From Opitutia bacterium (GTDB taxonomy: Bacteria; Verrucomicrobiota; Verrucomicrobiia; Opitutales; Opitutaceae), in contig JACPIS010000027.1 of the NCBI GenBank assembly GCA_016187925.1, forward strand, positions 1-63,720: a stretch of 63,720 nt of DNA, read 5' to 3'. The translations under genes and the position numbers were made by a program. The stretch's first letter is position 1; every line of letters starts with the position of its first letter. The notes under the pieces were generated by a model that made no database searches, was not told the origin of the DNA, and saw only the letters and a list, made by a program, of their open reading frames with translations. This document shows, one piece after another, positions 43,081-51,036 of the stretch.

Positions 43081-44192
43081 AAACACGCCAACGGATCATG
43101 ATAGGAGTCGTCGCACTTGTGGCAGCGGTTGGCGTTCTTTTCCTCTTAAGGCGTTCGCCGCCTCACACTGCGCCAACTACCCGGTCATCATCGGCTCAGG
43201 AACCAGCAGCTTCCGCAGGTACGTCCAAGTCAGCAGCACATGCCTCGACGGGCACGACGCAATCTGGTCCGTCGACACCGGCGCAGCCCTCGGCCACGCA
43301 AAAGCCAAGCCCGGAATTAAAGCGCACGTTTGAGGCTCTGAACCACAATCCGATTGAGTTTTACGGCCGCGCACTCGACCAGTTTGGCGAGCCTGTTGTC
43401 GGGGCCGACGTGACTGGTAGCGTACTCTACAACACGGGCATCAAATCCGGCCGCAGCGTTGCGTCCACCACCACGGATGTAGGCGGCTACTTTCGATTCA
43501 GTGAGTTGGCAGGACAAACCCTCGGTATCGACTTCAAGAAATCCGGCTACGAGTTTAACCCAGTTCATACCCTGTTTTCTTATTCCTACTTCGAGGCCGA
43601 CCACAAGCGCCACATTCCCGATCCGAAGAATCCGGTCATCTTCACGCTTTGGAAAAAACAGGAAACTGAGCCGTTGGTGCATTACGACAAGGTGTGGCGC
43701 TTCCCCGTCAATACCGGTCCAGTTGGAATCAATATAGCAACTGGACAGATCGGAATGCAGGACGTCGATCTGGTTGTCACAATCTCACGCACACCGCTGC
43801 AAATGCGCTACGGCGAGCAGGGTTTTGCTTGGACGGCGACGGTCGAAGTTGTTGGAGGTGGCCTGATCCGAGCGGGGCAACGCGACTACTACAATCTTGC
43901 TCCCGAGTCCGGCTACGTGCCGCGTTTTGAATTCACGCAGGAAGCGCAGAGTGTGCGTGCCGCGCAGGACGAAAAGATCAAATGGACGTGGGTTCGCTCG
44001 GTCTCGGACGATTTTTTTATCTCCAGTCGTAACGGGAAAAACTTCGCACGGGTTAGTCTGCGCATCAGGCCGAACGTTGATCACAAAGAAGGTGACAACG
44101 AGGCCTTGGTCGCCGCTGAGGTTTGGCTAAATCCGAACTGGTCGCGCAACCTAGAATTTGATCCGAAAAAGGCGATCAAGCCTCAGCCGTGA
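43077..44192 (+). CDS. Membrane-tethered carboxypeptidase-regulatory-like protein B
   Basis: The 371-residue product is a paralogue of the 40851 product: one helix (IMIGVVALVAAVGVLFLL), a Ser/Thr/Ala/Pro-rich linker (about 27-80), then the regulatory-like Ig fold (EFYGRALDQFGEPVVGADVT, DVGGYFRFSELAGQTLGI), a divergent middle and the same C-terminus (SRNLEFDPKKAIKPQP). Identity is strong at the two ends and weak in the middle, a pattern expected if the middle is the specificity region. It starts by ATGA overlap with hydrolase 2. Function unknown; see the paired-unit finding. Confidence 0.82.
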   Translation: MKTRQRIMIGVVALVAAVGVLFLLRRSPPHTAPTTRSSSAQEPAASAGTSKSAAHASTGTTQSGPSTPAQPSATQKPSPELKRTFEALNHNPIEFYGRALDQFGEPVVGADVTGSVLYNTGIKSGRSVASTTTDVGGYFRFSELAGQTLGIDFKKSGYEFNPVHTLFSYSYFEADHKRHIPDPKNPVIFTLWKKQETEPLVHYDKVWRFPVNTGPVGINIATGQIGMQDVDLVVTISRTPLQMRYGEQGFAWTATVEVVGGGLIRAGQRDYYNLAPESGYVPRFEFTQEAQSVRAAQDEKIKWTWVRSVSDDFFISSRNGKNFARVSLRIRPNVDHKEGDNEALVAAEVWLNPNWSRNLEFDPKKAIKPQP

Positions 44193-44265
44193 GGCTTCGA
44201 TGGCGCATTTCTCCATACTGTCCGTTTTGGCGCTACCACTGCTTACACTTATGAACCTAGGTTTC
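44145..44265 (+). repeat. Duplicated junction sequence, copy 2
   Basis: Second copy of the 121-bp junction at 41841-41961. It covers the end of tether gene B, its stop and the first 22 codons of the next gene. Beyond 44265 the similarity stops, so the next gene keeps the start region but has a different body from hydrolase 2. Confidence 0.9.
44178..44197 (+). promoter_or_regulatory. Stop-codon hairpin hiding the Shine-Dalgarno of the 44200 gene
   Basis: Identical in stem and loop to 41874-41893: AAGCCTCA/TGAGGCTT with loop GCCG. TGA (44190-44192) is the stop of tether B; GAGG lies 5 nt before ATG 44200. Conservation in both copies of the duplication supports a role in translational coupling, although simple common descent also explains it. 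Confidence 0.6.
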
Positions 44266-44835
44266 CATCACCATGCAATACGGCGGCGATTTCATGTCCT
44301 TGCCGGCTTGGCCTTGTTTTACGGGTCCTGCCTGTACGCGGATACGAAAGAGCCCGTGAAACCGGCACCGGAGGCATCTACGCTGCCAACGCCAGGCGCT
44401 TCGGGAAAAATAGGCCCAGCCGCGCAGTTTTGGGAATTTAATGGGTTGTTGATCGATGAAGGTGGCGAGTTTTTCCGTATCGTCGAGCGGAGTAGCGGGA
44501 GCGTCCATTGGGTGGGCTTGAACGAGGCCGGAGCGCCATTTATCGTTCGCCGTTACGATAGCCGGCGGCAGGTGGTGATCGTCGAATACCGAGGCCGTGT
44601 GTCTGCGATTCCGCTCAGGAGAGCAAAGATGGCGGCAACGGTGCCGGTCGATCACCGAGATACTGCTCCAGAATGGGAGCCGCGGACGCCTGAAGCAACA
44701 CCCCCGCCTGCCACTCCGACCTCGGTTGCCGTCCAGCCAGGCGGCTCGGCGCGAGTTGAAGCCATCAGGAAGGAAGCAAAAGCGACAACCAATCGCGAAG
44801 AGAGTGCCAAGCCCGCCAACGCCGTGAAAAAATGA
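44200..44835 (+). CDS. Small exported protein at the end of the island operon
   Basis: The 211-residue product starts with the same MAHFSILSVLALPLLTLMN leader as hydrolase 2 and continues with a second hydrophobic stretch (FHVLAGLALFYGSCLYA) that looks like a true signal peptide; translation from ATG 44251 would give a cleaner export signal. The mature part holds one beta-rich domain (about residues 85-150: FWEFNGLLIDEGGEFFRIVE, HWVGLNEAG, VVIVEYRGRVSAIPL), which recalls the small periplasmic domains of secretion-system C/P proteins. A Pro/Lys-rich disordered tail follows. No family can be named safely. It ends 15 bp before the convergent kinase gene. Confidence 0.65.
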   Translation: MAHFSILSVLALPLLTLMNLGFHHHAIRRRFHVLAGLALFYGSCLYADTKEPVKPAPEASTLPTPGASGKIGPAAQFWEFNGLLIDEGGEFFRIVERSSGSVHWVGLNEAGAPFIVRRYDSRRQVVIVEYRGRVSAIPLRRAKMAATVPVDHRDTAPEWEPRTPEATPPPATPTSVAVQPGGSARVEAIRKEAKATTNREESAKPANAVKK

Positions 44836-44850
44836 TATCGGCCGGGCTGC

Positions 44851-45867
44851 TCAATTCCCGAGCAGCGTCTGGGCCCGGGCGCGAACGTGGGGCCAGTGGA
44901 CGTCAGGGATGGCGGGGCCGAGGTGTTGGACGGTCTCGGCGCCCATGATTGAACCGAGGGTGCCGGCGGTGGCCAGCGGGGCGCCGCGCAGGTAGCCGTA
45001 GAGGAAGCCGGCCGCCCACGAGTCGCCGGCGCCGGTGGTGTCGACGACGCGCGGGACGGCCACCGGTTCGACGCGGTGCAGGTCGCCGCTCTTGGCGATC
45101 CAGGCGCCATCCTTGCCCATCTTCACCGCGGCGATGCCGCCGTAGTCGGCGAGCTTGCGGGCGTAGGCGTCGTAGGAGGCGTCTTTTTGGAAGAGCGCGC
45201 GGACCTCGTCCTCGTTGGCGAAGACGGCGTGCACGCCCTGCTTGAGCTGGGCGAAAATCCAGTCGCGGGCGACGTTGACGACCTCGAACGAGGAAAGGTC
45301 GAGGCTGAGGGTGCAGCCGGCGGCGCGGGCGGTCTGCACGACAGTGTTGGCCAGCGCGGGGTTGAACATCAGGTAGCCCTCGATGTGGGCGTGGCGGCAG
45401 TCCTTGAAATCGGCGAGCGAGATCTCGGCGGGGTTGAGCGTCATGGCGGCGCCGAGGTGCGTGCGCATGGTGCGCTGGCCGTCGGGCGTGACCATGGAGA
45501 GGCAGCGGCCGTTGGGGAGAGGAGCGTGCTTGAAGCGCGAGCCGTCGCCGCCGGCGGCGATGAAGTTGGTGCGGTAATGCTCGGCGGTGACGTCGCCGCC
45601 GATCTTGCCGAGGAAGGTGCTGCGCAGGCCGAGGCGCGCGGCGCCGAGCGTGGCGTTGGCGGCGGAGCCGCCGGGCATCATGGCGAGCTGCGTGCCGATC
45701 TTGCCGACCAGGGTGGCGATGTCATCGTCGTCGACGAGCACCATGCCGCCTTTGTCGCCGGCGACGTGGTTTTTCAGGAAGGCATCATCGACGTGCGCGA
45801 GGATGTCCATGATGGGGTTGCCGACGCCGATGAGATCGAATTGGTGCGGGTGCTGGGGAGCGGACAT
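44851..45867 (-). CDS. PfkB-family sugar/nucleoside kinase (adenosine-kinase-like)
   Basis: The 338-residue product is a ribokinase-fold kinase. It has the N-terminal substrate-site Gly pair in MMPGGSAANATLGAARLG, the C-terminal signature DTTGAGDSWAAGFLYG with the catalytic Asp, and KMGKDGAWI before it. The GVGNPIMDILAHVDDAFL start is that of the adenosine kinase-like subgroup common in bacteria, so a nucleoside or ribose derivative is the likely substrate; the exact one is open. Start ATG 45867 precedes this conserved opening. The neighbour upstream, 35 bp away on the same strand, is the DUF6941 gene. Confidence 0.9.
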   Translation of the reverse strand: MSAPQHPHQFDLIGVGNPIMDILAHVDDAFLKNHVAGDKGGMVLVDDDDIATLVGKIGTQLAMMPGGSAANATLGAARLGLRSTFLGKIGGDVTAEHYRTNFIAAGGDGSRFKHAPLPNGRCLSMVTPDGQRTMRTHLGAAMTLNPAEISLADFKDCRHAHIEGYLMFNPALANTVVQTARAAGCTLSLDLSSFEVVNVARDWIFAQLKQGVHAVFANEDEVRALFQKDASYDAYARKLADYGGIAAVKMGKDGAWIAKSGDLHRVEPVAVPRVVDTTGAGDSWAAGFLYGYLRGAPLATAGTLGSIMGAETVQHLGPAIPDVHWPHVRARAQTLLGN

Positions 45868-45902
45868 GGGAAAGGAGTGGGAGCGGAGCGCGCGTATGAC
45901 GC

Positions 45903-46286
45903 TCAGAGGCTGACCGTCAGGCTGGTGGCGAGCAGAGGCTCGTCGTCGACCTCGATGAGGAGCGAGTAGTCGCCGGGCTGGTCGAAACGGAGATTGTGCA
46001 GCTCGTTGATCAGGTTGATGCGCTGCAGGGGACTCTGGGACTCGAACTCGCGATGGATGAGCTCGACGGGCTTGGTGGGGTCGAGGCTCATGGAGAGCTT
46101 GATGCGGTGGGCGCCGGGCGAGACGTCGGTGAGGGTCAGGAACCACACCATGTGGGGATGCATGACCGGAAAGGCGCGGGCCTTGATGTTCGAGAAGACA
46201 CCCAGGATGGTGTGCTTGCCGGACGCCGGGTCGATGTGGACGGCGTCGCAGGTCAACCAGACGAGAAGCTGCGGTTTGGACTGCAC
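45903..46286 (-). CDS. DUF6941-like protein
   Basis: The 127-residue product (MQSKPQLLVWLTCDAVHIDP...) is a small beta-sandwich-like protein with the pattern GKHTILGVFSNIKARAFPV and a closing GDYSLLIEVDDEPL. I recognise it as the DUF6941 type, in which CD.....GKxxLxGxF is conserved. Function is unknown. It is divergent from pyrG and upstream of the kinase on the same strand, so it may be cotranscribed with it. Confidence 0.75.
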   Translation of the reverse strand: MQSKPQLLVWLTCDAVHIDPASGKHTILGVFSNIKARAFPVMHPHMVWFLTLTDVSPGAHRIKLSMSLDPTKPVELIHREFESQSPLQRINLINELHNLRFDQPGDYSLLIEVDDEPLLATSLTVSL

Positions 46287-46361
46287 TTCGGGTCAAAATG
46301 CGCGGCGAATCGTGTCTCTGGCAAAGCTTTTTCTTGTGTATGGATTTTGCGCCCGTTTTAA

Positions 46362-47972
<1,611 letters not shown>

Positions 47973-48056
47973 GGCGAATCCTCCGGATGAGCCGCGCTCA
48001 GAATCGGCTCGTCGCGTTTACGTTGTGGCGACGCCCAGGAGAAAGGCACGTCTCCT

Positions 48057-48137
48057 GTCATTCTGAGCGACGCGAAGAATCCAGGATCGAAACGGGAGCG
48101 TGACACCTGCTGGATTCTTCGCTTCGCTCAGAATGAC
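48057..48137. repeat. Inverted repeat with TCATTCTGAGCG arms
   Basis: GTCATTCTGAGCGACGCGAA then GAATCCAG (48057-48084) is mirrored at 48110-48137 (CTGGATTC, then TTCGCTTCGCTCAGAATGAC), 28 nt with one mismatch and a 25-nt spacer. The core TCATTCTGAGCGAAGCGAAG is a widespread intergenic repeat in unrelated bacteria. It fills the space between pyrG and kdsA and ends 15 bp before the kdsA start. Confidence 0.85.
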
Positions 48138-48152
48138 ACGACCAAGGCTTAT

Positions 48153-48947
48153 ATGATTTTCGATCCTCAGAAGCTCCTCCTCATCGCCGGCCCGTGCTCG
48201 CTCGAGAACGAGTCCGTCTGCCGCGCCGCCGCCGACACGCTGAAAAAGATCGGCGCCGCGCATCCGGAGCTGACGATCGTTTTCAAGGGCTCGTTCGACA
48301 AAGCCAACCGCACGTCGCTCGGCGGTGATCGCGGCACCGGCATGGAGGAGGGACTCGCGCTGCTCGCCCTCATCAAGCAGGAATACGGCTTTCCCGTCCT
48401 CACCGACGTCCATGAGCGCCAGCAGGCCCCGCGCGTCGCCGAGGTGTGCGACGTGCTGCAGATCCCGGCTTTCCTCTGCCGCCAGACCGACCTCCTGCTC
48501 GCCGCCGCCGCGACCGGCCGCACCGTCAACGTCAAGAAGGGCCAGTTCCTCTCGCCGCAGGAGATGGAGTTCGTCGTCGCCAAGCTGCGCGACGGCCACG
48601 CCAAGGAAATCTGGCAATGCGAGCGCGGCACGACCTTCGGCTACCAGAACCTCGTCGTCGACATGCGCTCCTTCGCCATGATGAAGGCGCTCGGCTATCC
48701 CGCGATCTTCGACGCCACGCACAGCGTGCAGCTGCCCGGCGCCGCCGGCGGCAAGAGCGGCGGACGCCGCGAGTTCGTGCCTCCGCTGGCCCGCGCCGCC
48801 CTCGCGGCGGGCGCCGACGGCCTCTTCATCGAGACGCATCCCGATCCGGCCAAAGCCATTTCCGACGGCCCCAACCAGATCCCCACGGCCGAGCTGCCCG
48901 CGCTCATCGCCTCCTGCCTCAAGGTCTGGAAAGCCGTCCGCAGCTGA
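48153..48947 (+). CDS. kdsA: 3-deoxy-8-phosphooctulonate synthase
   Basis: The 264-residue enzyme condenses phosphoenolpyruvate with arabinose 5-phosphate to Kdo 8-phosphate for lipopolysaccharide. Signatures are [11 protein letters not shown] near the start, [12 protein letters not shown], the [11 protein letters not shown] loop, [26 protein letters not shown], and [11 protein letters not shown] followed by [14 protein letters not shown]. The Cys in AGPC and the DATHSV context match known enzymes; whether it is the metal-dependent form cannot be decided by eye. Normal length. Its presence shows a Gram-negative envelope with Kdo. Palindromic repeats start 3 bp after the stop. Confidence 0.97.
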   Translation: MIFDPQKLLLIAGPCSLENESVCRAAADTLKKIGAAHPELTIVFKGSFDKANRTSLGGDRGTGMEEGLALLALIKQEYGFPVLTDVHERQQAPRVAEVCDVLQIPAFLCRQTDLLLAAAATGRTVNVKKGQFLSPQEMEFVVAKLRDGHAKEIWQCERGTTFGYQNLVVDMRSFAMMKALGYPAIFDATHSVQLPGAAGGKSGGRREFVPPLARAALAAGADGLFIETHPDPAKAISDGPNQIPTAELPALIASCLKVWKAVRS

Positions 48948-48949
48948 GG

Positions 48950-49015
48950 GGAGGGCCCGCGTCCCCGCGGGCCGTTTCGGGGTCGCGCGACGGCTCAGCA
49001 GGAGCTGAGCCCTCC
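48950..49015. repeat. GGAG-type palindromes, inverted pair 1
   Basis: First element: GGAG, stem GGCCCGCG/CGCGGGCC, loop TCCC (48950-48973), identical to 15982-16005. Second element in inverse orientation: stem GGCTCAGC/GCTGAGCC, loop AGGA, then CTCC (48992-49015). The different stems keep perfect pairing. Confidence 0.85.
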
Positions 49016-49156
49016 GAGCAAGCGGGAGCACCGTGGTTGGGACAGGGGTGTTGCCGGGCGACGCCCGGGGCGCAGGCAAGCCGCGCTCTCCCGTGAGTCA
49101 GTTTCGCGTCTCCTGTTTGGCAGCCCGTATTCTGTGCATTGTCCCGGCTGCGTTGT

Positions 49157-49220
49157 GGAGGGCCCACCTCCCGGTGGGCCGGGCCCGGGTTGTAGCGGCT
49201 CAGCGGGGGCTGAGCCCTCC
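49157..49220. repeat. GGAG-type palindromes, inverted pair 2
   Basis: First element: GGAG, stem GGCCCACC/GGTGGGCC, loop TCCC (49157-49180). Second element, inverse: stem GGCTCAGC/GCTGAGCC, loop GGGG, then CTCC (49197-49220). The inner spacer GGGCCCGGGTTGTAGC also contains a TGTAGC start as in the 26154 repeats. Confidence 0.85.
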
Positions 49221-49351
49221 AGTGCGTGGAATGCCCCTTGGTTTTCCGCCCTAACGCCCGAAAGTAGGAGAACGATTAAGCGAAAGCGGCGAAATTGCCG
49301 GCATTGACCGCGGCACATCCCCGCGCATCTTCCGGCGAAACGATCCACCCC

Positions 49352-49846
49352 ATGTCCACGTTCATCATCGACGTTCCCATGCCCTCGATGGGCGCCACGG
49401 TCAGCGAACTGACCATCATCAAGCTCGTCGTCGCCCCCGGCGCCAAGGTCGCCAAGGGCCAGAAGCTTGCCGAGCTCGAGAGCGACAAGTCCGCGTTCGA
49501 CTTCGAGTCGCCCGCCGAGGGCACCATCCTCGAGGTCAAGGGCGCCCAGGGCGAGGTGAAGCGCTCGGGCGACACGCTCTTCCGCATGGAGACGGCCGAC
49601 CAGAGCCTGCAGCACCTCGCCATCGCCACGGCCAAGCACGACGCCGATGTCGCCAGCCACGCGGCGCACGCCGCCCCGGCCGCAGCGGCCGCTTCCGGCA
49701 AGGCGCTCGTCTGGACGCCGCGCGCCCTCAAGATGGCGCAGGAAGCCGGCCTCGATCCCACCAAGATTTCCGACATCGAAGCCACCGGCCCCGGCGGCCG
49801 CGTCTCCGGCGACGATGTCACGAAGTATCTCGCGAACCGGAAATAA
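49352..49846 (+). CDS. Lipoyl-domain plus E3-binding-domain protein without acyltransferase domain
   Basis: The 164-residue product has an N-terminal lipoyl/biotinyl domain (about 4-80) with the modifiable Lys46 in LESDKSAFDFESPAEG. After an Ala/His-rich linker (about 90-118) comes a peripheral-subunit-binding domain (about 120-160; WTPRALKMAQEAGLDPTKIS, GPGGRVSGDDVTKYL). Both are normally parts of the E2 subunit of 2-oxoacid dehydrogenases, but the large catalytic domain is missing and the frame ends with a normal stop. There is no E1, E2 or E3 gene nearby. It could be a free carrier arm that binds E3. Start at ATG 49352; the frame upstream is not conserved. A hairpin with a T-tract follows. 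Confidence 0.88.
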   Translation: MSTFIIDVPMPSMGATVSELTIIKLVVAPGAKVAKGQKLAELESDKSAFDFESPAEGTILEVKGAQGEVKRSGDTLFRMETADQSLQHLAIATAKHDADVASHAAHAAPAAAAASGKALVWTPRALKMAQEAGLDPTKISDIEATGPGGRVSGDDVTKYLANRK

Positions 49847-49873
49847 GCGGCCGGCTCACGCGAAGGGCTTCTT

Positions 49874-49912
49874 GTAGGGCGGGGTCGCTGACCCCGCCTT
49901 CTGCTTTTTGGC
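49874..49912 (+). terminator. Hairpin after the lipoyl-protein gene (TGTAG-type repeat, possible terminator)
   Basis: GGCGGGGTC/GACCCCGCC (49878-49886 and 49890-49898) forms a perfect 9-bp stem with loop GCT, followed by TTCTGCTTTTTGG. It is preceded by TTGTAG, as in the repeats at 26154, so it may be a repeat now used as a terminator. It is 30 bp after the stop of the lipoyl-protein gene. Confidence 0.6.
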
Positions 49913-49958
49913 GGGATCGGACGCCGAGGCTGCCGCATTCGTCACGACCCCGTCTGCA

Positions 49959-50717
49959 TCAACCGCCACTGGCCAGCTCGTGCCCCAGCACGCTGAGTGC
50001 GGCGACGGCGGCGGTGTCGCAGCGGAGCACCAGCGGGCCGAGCGTGATCGGCGCGAAGCCGGCCATCACGGCGGCGGTCATCTCGGCGGGGGAGAAATCG
50101 CCCTCGGGGCCGACGAGCCAGAGCACCTTGTGCGGGGCCCGGCCGTGGGTCGTGCGATAGTGCGCGATGGCGGCCTTCAGCGACGCGGCGCCGGGATGCA
50201 GACTGGCGACGAGCCGGAGGTCGTAGGCCTTGGTCGCAGCGAGGAGGTCGGAGAATTTTTGCACGGGGCCGAGCTCGGGCAGCCACGGATTGCCGCATTG
50301 TTTGGCGGCTTCGATCGCGGCGGTGCGCCACTTCTCGAGCTTCTTGTCCTGCCGGTCGGCCTCGAGGTGCACCTGCGTGCGCTCGGAGAGCAGCGGCACG
50401 ATGCGCGCGGCGCCGAGCTCGGTGGCTTGGCGGACGATCTCGTCCATCGTCGACCCCTTGGGCAGCGACTGCGCCAGCGTGATGGCGTGGGGCAGGGGCT
50501 TGGCTTGGCGGGTCTCCTTCACGCGCAGCACCGCGGAGTTTTTCGCCGGATCGATGCATTCGCAAACCCACTCGCGGCCGCGGCCGTCGAAGGCGGCGAC
50601 CGGATCACCGCGCTGGCAGCGGTTCACCGCGACGAGGTGATGGCTCTCGTCCGCACCGAGCCGGATTTCCCGGGCGTCGGCCGGAATGGCGGGGGCATAG
50701 GCGCGGAAGTCGGGCAT
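49959..50717 (-). CDS. rsmE: 16S rRNA (uracil(1498)-N(3))-methyltransferase
   Basis: The 252-residue SPOUT-family enzyme methylates U1498 in 16S rRNA using S-adenosylmethionine. The N-terminal PUA-like domain (MPDFRAYAPAIPADAREIRL, ESHHLVAVNRCQRGDPVAAF) and the knotted C-terminal domain are both present. Motifs include LAQSLPKGSTMDEIVRQATE, AAKQCGNPWLPEL, LVGPEGDFSPAEM and LGPLVLRCDTAAVAAL, where family members have LG.RILR.ETA. The start ATG 50717 fits the family; the frame is open further upstream without conservation. No operon partner. Confidence 0.94.
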   Translation of the reverse strand: MPDFRAYAPAIPADAREIRLGADESHHLVAVNRCQRGDPVAAFDGRGREWVCECIDPAKNSAVLRVKETRQAKPLPHAITLAQSLPKGSTMDEIVRQATELGAARIVPLLSERTQVHLEADRQDKKLEKWRTAAIEAAKQCGNPWLPELGPVQKFSDLLAATKAYDLRLVASLHPGAASLKAAIAHYRTTHGRAPHKVLWLVGPEGDFSPAEMTAAVMAGFAPITLGPLVLRCDTAAVAALSVLGHELASGG

Positions 50718-50795
50718 GTCCGAAAACTGAAGACTCGAGCCAAGCGGAGCAAGGCAGTGATTGGGCACTAAAGGGCGCAGAACACCGGGGCAGTT

Positions 50796-50862
50796 TAAGC
50801 GCAGATAACGCGGATTCTCACAGATGGTTCAATCCGTGGCCATCCGCGGAATCCGTGGGCAA
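50796..50862. repeat. Degenerate palindrome with CGCAGAT / ATCCGTG arms
   Basis: The left arm is CGCAGATAACGCGGAT then TCTCACAGAT; the right arm is ATCCGTGGCCATCCGCGG then AATCCGTGG. They pair imperfectly over about 25 nt around a short loop. This pattern, a Verrucomicrobia-like version of the common ACACAGAT...ATCTGTGT intergenic repeat, lies 80 bp before the tRNA-Leu gene. It holds no gene. Confidence 0.6.
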
Positions 50863-50939
50863 CCGGTTGGAGTCCTTTCCTCGCCAAAATCAGGGTTTAC
50901 TTTGGAAGGGGCGGTGGCTTTGGTTTGCGGCCTTGGTTC

Positions 50940-51027
50940 GCCCGGATGGCGGAATTGGCAGACGCAACGGACTCAAAATCCGTCGCCCTCTAAAGGCGTG
51001 TGGGTTCGACCCCCTCTCCGGGCACCA
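50940..51027 (+). tRNA. tRNA-Leu (CAA)
   Basis: The acceptor stem GCCCGGA pairs with TCCGGGC, the D-arm is GGCGGAATTGGCAGACGC, the anticodon stem is ACGGA/TCCGT with loop CTCAAAA (anticodon CAA, reading UUG), a long class II variable arm follows (CGCCCTCTAAAGGCG), then the T-arm with GGTTCGACC. The 3' CCA is encoded. The coordinates include it (88 nt). Confidence 0.97.
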
Positions 51028-51036
51028 TCTCCTAAA

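Larger units (their letters stand above)
48948..49351. other. 404-bp gap without a gene, filled with palindromic repeats
   Basis: No convincing coding frame is present. The gap holds four GGAG-type palindromes (48950-48973, 48992-49015, 49157-49180, 49197-49220), in two inverted pairs. A further hairpin lies near 49054-49070 (CCGGGCG/CGCCCGG). The stretch 49085-49150 is unstructured. The promoter of the lipoyl-protein gene presumably lies in 49230-49350, where no clear boxes were seen. Confidence 0.75.

Noticed and set aside
34316-44835. Interpretation of the island as a prophage or integrative element.
   Set aside because: No integrase, phage structural gene, conjugation gene or flanking tRNA/direct repeats are seen; the tRNAs at 50940 and 59181 are not at its ends.
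48950-49220. CRISPR-like array, because of the regularly spaced palindromes.
   Set aside because: Only four units, not identical, with inverted orientation and unequal spacing; no cas gene in the window.
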